Of a DNA stretch of 64,000 bases, positions 8,046 to 16,029 are shown piece by piece. The first letter of the stretch is position 1. The number at the start of each line of letters is the position of its first letter. The stretch spans positions 1,054,001 through 1,118,000 of the forward strand of contig OY969794.1 of assembly GCA_963703175.1 (NCBI GenBank). Direction: 5' to 3'. This DNA is from VRUE01 sp963703175. GTDB taxonomy: Bacteria > Actinomycetota > Thermoleophilia > Solirubrobacterales > 70-9. The notes under the pieces are model-generated. The model did not search any database and was not told where the DNA came from. It saw only the letters and a program-made list of their open reading frames with translations. A program made the translations under genes and the position numbers.

Positions 8046-9143
8046 TTATTCGCCGAAGCTCGCCCGCGGGACGATTTCGGCGTCGCCGCCAGTCCATTCG
8101 GTGAAGCGGTACCAGGAGGGCTTGGCTTCGCGGCTGACGGTGAGCAGCCCGGCGGAGTCGCAGAACTGGCAGAGGTGGCCGGCGTCGACCCAGGAGAACC
8201 ACCAGACGCCGGCGATTCGCCAGCTGCGGTGGTGGTTCGTGAGCATCGAGAAAGCCTGGTCGAGCTCGCGCGCCTGGCCCCACATGCCGCGCTCCCAGCG
8301 GGTCTGGAAGCTGTCGGAACCCCAGCCCAGCTCGGTGACGTAGAGCGGCGTCGCCCCGTCGTGGTGCCGTCGCATGATGCGGCGTAGGTTGCGGATCTGC
8401 GGTTCCATCGCGTCAGCGTCGGCGACGTAAGGGTGCAGAGCCACCCCGTCGAAGTACGACTTCACGTTGCGAGCTCGATAAACGGCATTGAGGAACGTGC
8501 CGGAGGGCACGTTGGGCGGCACCTGCAGCGGGCGGCCGAAGAGACCGCCGAGAATGACCTTGGAGCCCGGATCGGCACGGTGGATCGCGCCGCCGGCGAT
8601 GCGCAGCAGCCGCGCGTAGCGAGAAGGGTCGGGACGGGGCGAGAAGGTGACGATGTTCTCCTCGTTCCAGATCTCCCAGGCGCGGATCGGCAGGAAAGGC
8701 AGGTCGGGGTTTTCGCGCCAAAAGCTCCCGTAGGGACCGTAGCGCTCGACGGCCTGGCGCAAGAAGGAGGCCCAAGCCCGGCCCGCCCGGCCGTTGACCG
8801 GTTCGATCCCGGGCTGGTCGGCAACCCAGGACGGCGTTCCCCAGATGAAGGGGAAGACCCGCATGCCGTATTCCGCCGCGAGCCCAACGGAGCGGTCGAA
8901 GTCCGTCCAATCGGGTGGAGCCCAATAAGGGCTCTGGCGCTCGACGCTTTCCCAGCTCAGGGGCAACCGCAGGCTCGTCAACCCTGCCTCCGCCATCAGC
9001 GAGTAGTCGGCTTCGTCGGCCGGCGTCTGCGGCGAGATCCCGACCGTGAATCCAGCGGGCGCGGGCGGCACAGCGACCGCCACAGCGGGCACGAAGAACA
9101 GCGCAGTAGCCGCGACCGCAAGCAATATCGACTTTCGGATCAA
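8046..9143 (-). CDS. Secreted glycoside hydrolase, GH39/GH5-like (PslG-like)
   Basis: A 365-residue exported enzyme with a TIM-barrel (clan GH-A) pattern. The best start is TTG at 9143, giving MIRKSILLAVAATALFF and a clean signal peptide ending near AVAVPP; the longer frame to 9257 has no signal-like start. The acid/base Glu lies in WEIWNEEN and the nucleophile Glu in YVTELGWGSD. It closely resembles the protein at 20450-21586. In polysaccharide clusters such enzymes (PslG type) trim or release the cluster's own polymer, which is the likely role. It follows the ABC permease by 43 bases on the same strand. Confidence 0.78.
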   Translation of the reverse strand: MIRKSILLAVAATALFFVPAVAVAVPPAPAGFTVGISPQTPADEADYSLMAEAGLTSLRLPLSWESVERQSPYWAPPDWTDFDRSVGLAAEYGMRVFPFIWGTPSWVADQPGIEPVNGRAGRAWASFLRQAVERYGPYGSFWRENPDLPFLPIRAWEIWNEENIVTFSPRPDPSRYARLLRIAGGAIHRADPGSKVILGGLFGRPLQVPPNVPSGTFLNAVYRARNVKSYFDGVALHPYVADADAMEPQIRNLRRIMRRHHDGATPLYVTELGWGSDSFQTRWERGMWGQARELDQAFSMLTNHHRSWRIAGVWWFSWVDAGHLCQFCDSAGLLTVSREAKPSWYRFTEWTGGDAEIVPRASFGE

Positions 9144-9186
9144 AGCATCACCCTGAAACGCACCCGGCAGGCAAAGTAGCGGCTTT

Positions 9187-10041
9187 TCAGAGCTGCTCGG
9201 CGATCCGGGGCGCCTCGCGGTTGAAGACCCAGACGCCGGCGACGCAGATGGCGACATAGATCAAGCCCGCGGCGATCAGCGGCAGCGGCCCCCCCGCCGC
9301 GGTGACGAGGCTTTCGGTTTTAGGGTCATTGATCAACCAGAGGTGCGCCTGCTGGAAGAGCGGCGCAAGCGGATTGGCCATCAGAGCGTGTTTGAGGGTT
9401 TCGTTTTGGATGATCTGCAACGGATAGATCACCGGCGTCGCGTAGTTGAGCGCGGTCGCGATCACGGTCCAGATGATCGCGACATCGCGGAAGCGCACGT
9501 TGAGCGCCGAGAGCAGCATCGACAGCGCGCAGACCAGCACCAGCAGCGGCACGAGAATGACCGGGAACAACAGCCAGGTCCACAGCGGCGGCGCGCCGAA
9601 GACGAGCATGAAGATCACAACGACGATCATGTTGAGGGCCAAGGTGAAAAGCGCGGTCAGGACGACCGAGAGCGGGATGACAAGGCGCGGGAACTGCGTC
9701 TTACGGACGATGCCCTCCTGGCCGACGACAGAGGCGACGGAGCCACCAGTCCCTTCCAGGAAAAGGCCGAAGAGGACGATGTTGAAGAGCAGCAGCACTT
9801 CGTAGTGCGCCACTTCGCTGCCCAATTTGAACACCTGGGTGAAGACGAGCAGCAGCACGGCGAAGAGCAACAGCGGCCGCATCAACGACCAGACGTAGCC
9901 GAGCACGGTGCCGAAGAAGGTTTTCTTGAACTCGGTGACCGACAGCAGCCAGAGCAGCTCGAAGAAGCGGTGCCGACCGCCGCCCAGCGCCGAGGGCCCG
10001 CTGACCTCGCGCAGCTCCAGATTCGCCGGCTCGATGCTCAC
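9187..10041 (-). CDS. wzm: ABC-2 type polysaccharide export permease (Wzm/TagG type)
   Basis: A 284-residue inner-membrane protein with about six hydrophobic segments (for example LLLFAVLLLVFTQVF and ALFTLALNMIVVVIFMLVF). RFFELLWLLSVTEFKKTFFGTVLGYVWSLMRPL is the N-terminal signature of O-antigen/teichoic acid ABC-2 permeases. The GTG at 10041 overlaps the ATPase stop by four bases (GTGA) and gives the normal length. Pairs with the Wzt-like ATPase at 10038-11285 to move a lipid-linked polysaccharide across the membrane. Confidence 0.9.
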   Translation of the reverse strand: MSIEPANLELREVSGPSALGGGRHRFFELLWLLSVTEFKKTFFGTVLGYVWSLMRPLLLFAVLLLVFTQVFKLGSEVAHYEVLLLFNIVLFGLFLEGTGGSVASVVGQEGIVRKTQFPRLVIPLSVVLTALFTLALNMIVVVIFMLVFGAPPLWTWLLFPVILVPLLVLVCALSMLLSALNVRFRDVAIIWTVIATALNYATPVIYPLQIIQNETLKHALMANPLAPLFQQAHLWLINDPKTESLVTAAGGPLPLIAAGLIYVAICVAGVWVFNREAPRIAEQL

Positions 10042-11285
10042 GGGCCCTCCACCCTCGCCCCACCCTCGACCGGCGACGCGCCCTCGACCGTCGCGGCGAT
10101 GTGGTGGTCGAGCGCCACCACACCGGCGCTGCTCTCGCCGTAGACGACGAAGTCGAGCACGTGCGGCGAGTGCAAAACGAGGTTTGCGTAGTTGTGCTCG
10201 CGGTGGACCCAGCACTTGGCCACGTAGCGGCCGGGCAGCAGACGGTTCTCAATCTCGCCGCTGAGCCGCACGTGCTGGCCCGGCTCGAGGCGGTCCGGGA
10301 CGTCGCCCGCGAGACCCAGACCAAAGCCCGTCACCTCAACCCCGTCGGCATTGCTGAAGGCGAAACCGAAGCTCGGCCCCTCGACGGCTCGGTGGGCCTC
10401 GAAGATCGCGCCGAAGCGCAGCTCGGCGCCCTTCTCGACGTTGACGATCCGCTCGCCGCCGCCGTCCTCCAGCCAGACGTCGCTGAGGGTGATGTCGGCG
10501 AGACCGCCCATGTCCGCGTCGCCCCCTGCCGGCGCCTGCTCGAAATTGAGCCGCAGGTAACTGCGCGCAACCTCGTCGGCATCGCCGCTCGCCGTGATCC
10601 GCCCATCGTGGAGCAGCATCGCCCGGTGGCAGTACTGCTCGACCGCGCGCATGTCGTGGGTGACGAAGACAACGGTTCGATCGGAGTCGCGAATCTCGTA
10701 GAAGACGTCGGCGCACTTCTGCTGGAAGGAGGCGTCCCCCACCGCGAGCACCTCGTCGATCAGGAGGATCTCGGCGTCGGACTGGATCATCACCGAGAAG
10801 GCGAGGCGGACCAGCATCCCCGAGGAGTAGTTCTTCAGCTTGAGGTCGACGAATTCCTCCAGCTCGGCGAACTCGAGCACAGCGCCGAGACGGCTGCGCG
10901 CGTCCTTCCGCGTCAGCCCCATCATCACCCCGTTCAGCTCGACGTTCTCGCGCGCCGTCAGCTCATTGTTGAAACCGACCCCGAGCTCGATGAAGGGCGC
11001 CAGGCGACCGGCCATCCGCACCCGGCCGGCGTCGGCGGCATAGATGCTGGCGAGGATCTTCAGCAGCGTGCTCTTGCCCGAGCCGTTGCGACCGACGATG
11101 CCGAAGAACTCGCCGCGCTCGACCTCGAAGGAGACGTCGCGCAGAGCGTGCAGCTCGCGGTAGTCGGCCTGGGAGAAAGTGGTCAGCCGCTCCTTCAGCG
11201 AGTCGACCCGCTGCATAGGGATGCGGAAGGTCTTCTCGACGCCGCTGACCTCGATCGCGACTTGGGGAGGGGGGTGGGTCGTCAA
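10038..11285 (-). CDS. wzt: Polysaccharide ABC exporter ATPase with Wzt C-terminal domain
   Basis: A 415-residue protein. The ABC domain (residues ~10-245) has Walker A GRNGSGKST, ABC signature YSSGM, Walker B ILLIDEVLAVGD and the switch His in VFVTHD. The C-terminal ~140 residues match the Wzt carbohydrate-binding beta-sandwich (for example ADITLSDVWLEDGGGERI), which in known systems recognises the modified non-reducing end of the polymer. The start is placed at TTG 11285 because the longer frame overlaps the divergent gene at 11308. Couples with the Wzm permease. Presence of this domain suggests a capped polymer. Confidence 0.9.
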   Translation of the reverse strand: MTTHPPPQVAIEVSGVEKTFRIPMQRVDSLKERLTTFSQADYRELHALRDVSFEVERGEFFGIVGRNGSGKSTLLKILASIYAADAGRVRMAGRLAPFIELGVGFNNELTARENVELNGVMMGLTRKDARSRLGAVLEFAELEEFVDLKLKNYSSGMLVRLAFSVMIQSDAEILLIDEVLAVGDASFQQKCADVFYEIRDSDRTVVFVTHDMRAVEQYCHRAMLLHDGRITASGDADEVARSYLRLNFEQAPAGGDADMGGLADITLSDVWLEDGGGERIVNVEKGAELRFGAIFEAHRAVEGPSFGFAFSNADGVEVTGFGLGLAGDVPDRLEPGQHVRLSGEIENRLLPGRYVAKCWVHREHNYANLVLHSPHVLDFVVYGESSAGVVALDHHIAATVEGASPVEGGARVEGP

Positions 11286-11295
11286 GAGGGGCGGA

Positions 11296-11301
11296 TAGGT
11301 T
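11296..11301 (+). promoter_or_regulatory. -10 box (TAGGTT), leaderless GTG start at 11308
   Basis: TAGGTT ends 6 bases before the GTG, placing the transcript start at the codon. It lies in the 22-base gap divergent from the Wzt gene. Confidence 0.45.
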
Positions 11302-11307
11302 ACCGGC

Positions 11308-12966
11308 GTGAGCGGGGCAATCCGAGCGAAGAACCCGGCCACGCTGCTGCTCGCGGTGGCGATGGCCGCGGCCGGCGTGGCGATCGTCGTACTCGGTTCG
11401 AGGATCACCTTCATCCTCGACGACTGGACCTACATCCTCTACCGGCGCGATTTCAGCGCCGACGCGTTCTTCACGCCGGCCAACGAGCATCTGGTCGCCG
11501 GCGCGGTCGTCGTCTGGAAGCTGCTCCTATCGGGCTTCGGAATGGGCTCGATGGTGCCCTTCCGCATCGTCTCGACCGCGATGCTCCTGCTCGGTGACTG
11601 GTTCCTCTTCGTCTTGATCAGGCAGCGCCTGGGCCCGTGGCCGGCCCTGCTTGCGACGCTTCCGGTGCTCTTCATGGGGGCAGCCTTCGAAGACCTCTTC
11701 TGGTTCTCCTCGATCACCTTCCTCGGCTCGCTGACCTGCGGCCTCGGCATGCTGGTCGCACTCGACCGGCGCGACAAGGTCGGCGACGGACTGGCGCTTG
11801 CCTGGCTGCTGGGGACGATGCTCTTCTCCAGTGTCTGGGTCGCTTTCGCGGCTGGGATGGTCGTTGACATCGCCCTCAGCCGCGGTGAGCGCAACTGGCG
11901 ACGCCGTGCCTACGTCGTCGTCATCCCCGCAGTCCTCTGGGCGCTCTGGTGGCTCAAATGGGGCCACGAAGCCGAAAGCGCCCTCTCCCTGCACAACATC
12001 GCCACCACGCCGCTCTTCGTGCTCGACTCCTTTGGCTCGGCGATCGCCGCCCTGCTCGGCCTGGCGACGCCGGTAGAAGGGATCTCGTCCCCGGCCGGCC
12101 TCGACTGGGGACGACCCCTGGCAGTCGCACTGGGTGGGCTGGCGCTGTGGCGCGCCTACCGGGTCGAGCGGCTGCCACGCTCCTTCTGGGTCTTTCTCAC
12201 GATCGGCCTCGCCTTCTGGATCCTCGGTGGCTTCGACCTCAAGCCGGGGCGGGTGCCCTGGGCCAGCCGCTACCAGCTGCTCGGCGGGATCTTCGTGCTG
12301 CTCGTCGCCGCCGAGTTGCTGCGCGGGGTGTCGCTGGGGCGGCGCTTGCTCGGACCGGCGCTGGTCGTGGTCGCCGCCTCGGTCGCCAGCAACAGCCTCT
12401 TCCTGCACGAGGCTTACGAAAGCTACGCCGGCAGCACCGAAATCGTGCGTGGCAACCTGACCGCGATGGAGATCGCCCGCAACACCGTCGACCCGGCCTT
12501 CTTCCTCGACGAAGAATTCGCCAACACCGGCTTCGACCACATCGACGCCGGCTCCTACTTCGCCGCCGTCGACGACTTCGGCTCGCCCGCCTACACGATC
12601 GCCCAGCTACAGGAAAGCTCCGAGCCGGCGCGCTTCGCGGCCGACAAGGTGCTGCTCAACGCACTACGGGTACAGCTCGAACCGATTCCCCGATCGGCCG
12701 TGCCTACCGACGGCTGCGTCGCGGTCGATGGCTCAAAGCCCTTCGAGGTCCCGCCCGGCGGGGTCACGATCGTCGCGGGGGTGAAGCCGGTCACCGACAT
12801 TAAGATGAGGCGATTCGCCACGGGCCGGCAATTCCCGGTCGACTTCCAGACGGGGATCGGCGCCGGCGAAGCCCTGGCGCTGCCTATTCCCCGCGATCTC
12901 TCGAAGGTCCCCTGGAAGATGCAGCTCGAAGGCGGGACCGCGACCGTCTGCTCTCTGAAACGCTAA
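11308..12966 (+). CDS. Polytopic GT-C-like membrane protein
   Basis: A 552-residue membrane protein with about nine to ten hydrophobic segments across residues 10-375 and a soluble C-terminal domain of ~170 residues. After the first helix there is ILDDWTYILYRRDFS, an acidic loop like the catalytic DD of lipid-phosphosugar-dependent GT-C transferases, followed by NEHLV. Similar overall to the protein at 16030-17736, including a LARDGVDP/IARNTVDP segment after the last helix. Probably adds a sugar on the outer face from a polyprenyl-phosphate donor. No exact family recognised. Leaderless GTG start. A short inverted repeat (12966-13009) follows the stop. Confidence 0.7.
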   Translation: MSGAIRAKNPATLLLAVAMAAAGVAIVVLGSRITFILDDWTYILYRRDFSADAFFTPANEHLVAGAVVVWKLLLSGFGMGSMVPFRIVSTAMLLLGDWFLFVLIRQRLGPWPALLATLPVLFMGAAFEDLFWFSSITFLGSLTCGLGMLVALDRRDKVGDGLALAWLLGTMLFSSVWVAFAAGMVVDIALSRGERNWRRRAYVVVIPAVLWALWWLKWGHEAESALSLHNIATTPLFVLDSFGSAIAALLGLATPVEGISSPAGLDWGRPLAVALGGLALWRAYRVERLPRSFWVFLTIGLAFWILGGFDLKPGRVPWASRYQLLGGIFVLLVAAELLRGVSLGRRLLGPALVVVAASVASNSLFLHEAYESYAGSTEIVRGNLTAMEIARNTVDPAFFLDEEFANTGFDHIDAGSYFAAVDDFGSPAYTIAQLQESSEPARFAADKVLLNALRVQLEPIPRSAVPTDGCVAVDGSKPFEVPPGGVTIVAGVKPVTDIKMRRFATGRQFPVDFQTGIGAGEALALPIPRDLSKVPWKMQLEGGTATVCSLKR

Positions 12967-13009
12967 CGAGCGCTGTATTTGCCTCGGATACCGTGGTCAA
13001 CGCGCTCGT
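12966..13009. terminator. Hairpin between convergent genes
   Basis: Seven-base-pair arms ACGAGCG (12966-12972) and CGCTCGT (13003-13009) enclose 30 bases. The left arm begins with the last base of the stop codon. There is no T-run, so function as a terminator is uncertain. Confidence 0.35.
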
Positions 13010-13015
13010 GGTCGA

Positions 13016-14089
13016 TCAGCCCGCCGTCGCCATCCAGCGCTCGACGTTCTGCTCGTACATCTCCTGCAGAATCTCATCGATCCCGTAGCGCGGCTGCCAG
13101 TCCGGGTAGTCCGCTTCGAAGTCGGAGACGTCGGAGATCCACCAGCGGTGGTCGCCGATGCGGTTCTCGTCGCTCAGCTCCCACTGCAGCTCGCGACCGC
13201 TGATCCGCTGGCAGACCTCGATCGCCTCGAGCATCGAGCAGTTGCTGCGCCGGCCGCCGCCCATGTTGTAGACGGCGCCCGCCCGGGGAGCGCGCTGGAA
13301 GGACTGGAAGCAGGCGACCAGGTCGGCGCTGTGGATGTTGTCGCGCACCTGCTTGCCACCGTAGCCAAAGACGGTGTAGGGCGTGCCGGTGACGGTGCAC
13401 TTCATCAGGTAGGCGAGGAAACCGTGCAGCTGCGCGCCGGCGTGCTGTGGACCGGTCAGGCAGCCGCCGCGGAAACAGACGGTCGGCATGTCGAAGTAGC
13501 GCCCGTACTCCTGCACGAGCAGGTCGGCCGCCGCCTTGGAGACACCAAAGAGCGAGTGGGTCGAGTGGTCGATCGACATCGAGGTGTCGATCCCCTTGTA
13601 GAACGGATGGGACTCGGGCAGCTCGAGCCGCTTCTCAAGCCCTTCGAGCGGCAGGTGGTTGGGCGTGTCGCCGTAGACCTTGTTGGTCGAGCAGAAAACA
13701 AAGGGCGCATCGGGAGCGTGCTCGCGCGCCGCCTCGAGCAGGTTGAGCGTGCCCAGAGCGTTAACGCCGAAGTCGGTCTGCGGCTCGCGCGCCGCCCAGT
13801 CGTGCGAAGGCTGCGCGGCGGTGTGGATCACCGCGTCGATCGAGCCGGCAAGGTCGGCGAAGGCGCGGTTGACGCCCTCGGCGTCGCGAATGTCGAGGTC
13901 GAGCGAGCGAAACTCGGAATAACCCCCGCGCAGCTCCTCGGTCACGTGCGCGGTCGAGGCCTCCTCGCCGAAGAAGCGGGCGCGCATGTCGTTCTCAATG
14001 CCGACAATGTCCCAGCCCGCCTCGATGAAGCGACGAACGGACTCGGAGCCGATCAGGCCGCCGGAGCCGGTGACTATTGCGGTGGGCAT
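13016..14089 (-). CDS. NAD-dependent sugar-nucleotide epimerase (CDP-paratose 2-epimerase-like)
   Basis: A 357-residue extended SDR. TGSGGLIGSESVRRF at residues 7-21 is the NAD-binding loop; FCSTNKVYGDTPN and HSLFGVSKAAAD give the Ser/Thr-Tyr-Lys type active site, here with Phe-Gly in the usual Tyr position region, as in CDP-tyvelose/paratose epimerases. The segments RGGCLTGPQHAGAQLHGFLAYL and GGKQVRDNIHSADL are strongly like that family. The ATG at 14089 sits 7 bases after a TAATCT box (leaderless). It is divergent from a second epimerase at 14175. Exact substrate is unproven. Confidence 0.82.
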   Translation of the reverse strand: MPTAIVTGSGGLIGSESVRRFIEAGWDIVGIENDMRARFFGEEASTAHVTEELRGGYSEFRSLDLDIRDAEGVNRAFADLAGSIDAVIHTAAQPSHDWAAREPQTDFGVNALGTLNLLEAAREHAPDAPFVFCSTNKVYGDTPNHLPLEGLEKRLELPESHPFYKGIDTSMSIDHSTHSLFGVSKAAADLLVQEYGRYFDMPTVCFRGGCLTGPQHAGAQLHGFLAYLMKCTVTGTPYTVFGYGGKQVRDNIHSADLVACFQSFQRAPRAGAVYNMGGGRRSNCSMLEAIEVCQRISGRELQWELSDENRIGDHRWWISDVSDFEADYPDWQPRYGIDEILQEMYEQNVERWMATAG

Positions 14090-14096
14090 CGGCCGC

Positions 14097-14102
14097 AGAT
14101 TA
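14097..14102 (-). promoter_or_regulatory. -10 box (TAATCT), leaderless start for the epimerase at 14089
   Basis: On the minus strand TAATCT is followed by 7 bases and then ATG at 14089. It supports this ATG over the in-frame extension to 14455, which would overlap the divergent gene. Confidence 0.5.
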
Positions 14103-14174
14103 GCTACTCGACACCCCGTCGTAACCTCAGGGGGGAGAAGGCGCCGGATAATCCCAGTCACGGGCGGCCCTGCT

Positions 14175-15263
14175 ATGAATGCGCGCCAGATGAGGGTGCT
14201 GATAACCGGCGGAGCCGGATTCGTGGGAGCCAACCTGGGCGTCTCACTGGCAGCACGCCACCCCGACTGGGAGCTGGTCGGGCTCGACAACCTGATGCGG
14301 CGTGGCTCGGAGCTCAACCTGGCCCGCCTGCGCGACGCCGGCGTCGAGTTCGTCCACGGCGACGTCCGCGAGCCCGCCGACCTGGCCGCTGCTGGGCCCT
14401 TCGATGCGATGGTCGAGTGCTCGGCGGAGCCATCGGTGCTGGCCGGGTTTGCCAATACCTCCTACTCGGTGCAGACGAACCTCGTCGGCGCCTTCAACTG
14501 CCTCGAGCGGGCGCGAGCGGAGAACGCCTTCGTCGTCTTCCTCTCGACCAGCCGCGTCTACCCGGTGGCGCCACAGCTCGAGCTGTCATTGGAGGAGGCC
14601 GAGACCCGCTATGAGCTCGCCGCCGAGCAGCCGATCGCCGGCGCCGGCCCGCAGGGCATCTCCGAGGACTTTCCACTGCCGGGGGCCCGCACCCTCTACG
14701 GCGCCACCAAGCTCTCGGCCGAGCTGCTGATCGAGGAGTACGCCGACGCCTTCGGCCTGCGTGCCGTAGTCAACCGTTGCGGCGTGATCGCAGGGCCCTG
14801 GCAGATGGGCAAGGTCGACCAGGGCGTCTTCTCCTGGTGGCTGCTCAGCCACCACTTCGGCAGGCCGCTCACCTACATCGGCTTCAACGGCAATGGCAAG
14901 CAGGTCCGCGACCTGCTCCACATCGACGATCTGGTCGACCTCGTCGAGGAGCAGCTAAGCAATCCGCAAGGCTGGAACGGCTCTGTAGCCAACGTCGGCG
15001 GCGGCCGCGAGTGCAGCCTTTCGCTGCTGGAGACGACCGCGCTCTGCCGCGAGCTGACGGGCAACGAGGTCGAGGTCGGAGCCAATCCTGAGACCCGGCC
15101 CGGCGACGTGCCGATCTACCTCTCCGACTGCTCGCGGCTCTTCGCCCGCACGTCCTGGCGACCGCGCCGGACCGCCCGCAACATCCTCGCTGACCTGCTC
15201 GAGTGGACCGTCGCAAACGAGGATGCGGTGGGAGAGGCGCTGGGCTTTCAGAAGGTCGCCTGA
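14175..15263 (+). CDS. NAD-dependent sugar-nucleotide epimerase/dehydratase, second of pair
   Basis: A 362-residue extended SDR: ITGGAGFVGANLG (NAD loop), VFLSTSRVYP and ARTLYGATKLSAELL (catalytic Tyr and Lys). Like its divergent neighbour it has the CDP-paratose 2-epimerase hallmarks NRCGVIAGPWQMGKVDQG and GKQVRDLLHIDDL. The chosen ATG at 14175 precedes the fold by five residues; an ATG at 14190 is also possible. The two enzymes probably act in succession or on one sugar pathway. A GT2 enzyme follows 22 bases downstream. Confidence 0.8.
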   Translation: MNARQMRVLITGGAGFVGANLGVSLAARHPDWELVGLDNLMRRGSELNLARLRDAGVEFVHGDVREPADLAAAGPFDAMVECSAEPSVLAGFANTSYSVQTNLVGAFNCLERARAENAFVVFLSTSRVYPVAPQLELSLEEAETRYELAAEQPIAGAGPQGISEDFPLPGARTLYGATKLSAELLIEEYADAFGLRAVVNRCGVIAGPWQMGKVDQGVFSWWLLSHHFGRPLTYIGFNGNGKQVRDLLHIDDLVDLVEEQLSNPQGWNGSVANVGGGRECSLSLLETTALCRELTGNEVEVGANPETRPGDVPIYLSDCSRLFARTSWRPRRTARNILADLLEWTVANEDAVGEALGFQKVA

Positions 15264-15285
15264 TGCGATCCGCGAAGGAACGCCG

Positions 15286-16023
15286 ATGAAGTTGTCCGTG
15301 GTCATCCCCGCCTACAACGAGGAGGGCACCGTCGCCGAGACGGTGAGCGAGATCGTCTCCGCCCTGGACCGGGAGCAGATCGAGCACGAGGTGATCGTCG
15401 TCGACGACTCCAGCACCGATCGCACCGCGGCGGCGGTGGAGGCGATCGCCGCCGAGCGTCCGCAGGTGCGCTGCCTGCCCTCTCCTTACGAAAACGGCTT
15501 CGGCTTCGCCGTCCGCGCCGGCCTGGAGGCCTTCGAGGGCGATGCGGTGGCGATCGTGATGGCGGACGGCTCCGACAGCCCGCGCGACCTGGTTGCCTAC
15601 CAGCGCCTGCTCGAAGAAGGCTACGAGTGCGCCTTCGGCTCACGCTTCGTCCACGGGTCGACCGTGACCGACTATCCGCGCTCGAAGCTGATCATGAACC
15701 GGGTCGTCAACTGGGGAATCCGTGTCCTTTTCCGCCATGGCTACAACGACACGACCAATGCCTTCAAGGCCTACCGGCGGGAGGTGATCGAAAACGTCCA
15801 GCCCCTCCTCTCGCATCACTTCAACCTGACCGTCGAGCTGCCGCTGAAGGCGGTGGTGCGCGGCTACAGCTACGGGATCGTGCCGATCTCCTGGGCGAAC
15901 CGCAAAGCGGGCGTCTCGAAGCTGCGCCTCAACGAGATGGGCAGCCGCTACCTCTTCATCGTCCTCTACGTATTCCTCGAGCATCACCTGAGCCGCGGCG
16001 ACTACCGGCGGGACGAGCCCTAG
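15286..16023 (+). CDS. GT2 glycosyltransferase, dolichol-phosphate mannose synthase-like
   Basis: A 245-residue GT-A enzyme: SVVIPAYNEEGTVAETV, then VVDDSSTD, and the metal-binding region MADGSDSPRD. It continues with GSRFVHGS and RHGYNDTTNAFKAYRREV, typical of polyprenyl-phosphate sugar transferases. No C-terminal membrane helix is evident. The start is fixed by GAAGGA six bases ahead of the ATG. Probably makes a polyprenyl-phosphate sugar used by the GT-C-like membrane protein directly downstream (16030), a common pairing. Confidence 0.85.
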   Translation: MKLSVVIPAYNEEGTVAETVSEIVSALDREQIEHEVIVVDDSSTDRTAAAVEAIAAERPQVRCLPSPYENGFGFAVRAGLEAFEGDAVAIVMADGSDSPRDLVAYQRLLEEGYECAFGSRFVHGSTVTDYPRSKLIMNRVVNWGIRVLFRHGYNDTTNAFKAYRREVIENVQPLLSHHFNLTVELPLKAVVRGYSYGIVPISWANRKAGVSKLRLNEMGSRYLFIVLYVFLEHHLSRGDYRRDEP

Positions 16024-16029
16024 CCGCAA

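Noticed and set aside
9144..9257. N-terminal extension of the glycosidase at 8046-9143
   Set aside because: It would bury the signal peptide and overlap the permease gene; TTG 9143 gives a normal exported protein.
10101..11597. Long open frame opposite the ABC ATPase
   Set aside because: It is a GC-driven shadow of the Wzt gene with no family features; similar long antisense frames at 60048-61913, 26915-28492 and 17875-19224 were rejected for the same reason.
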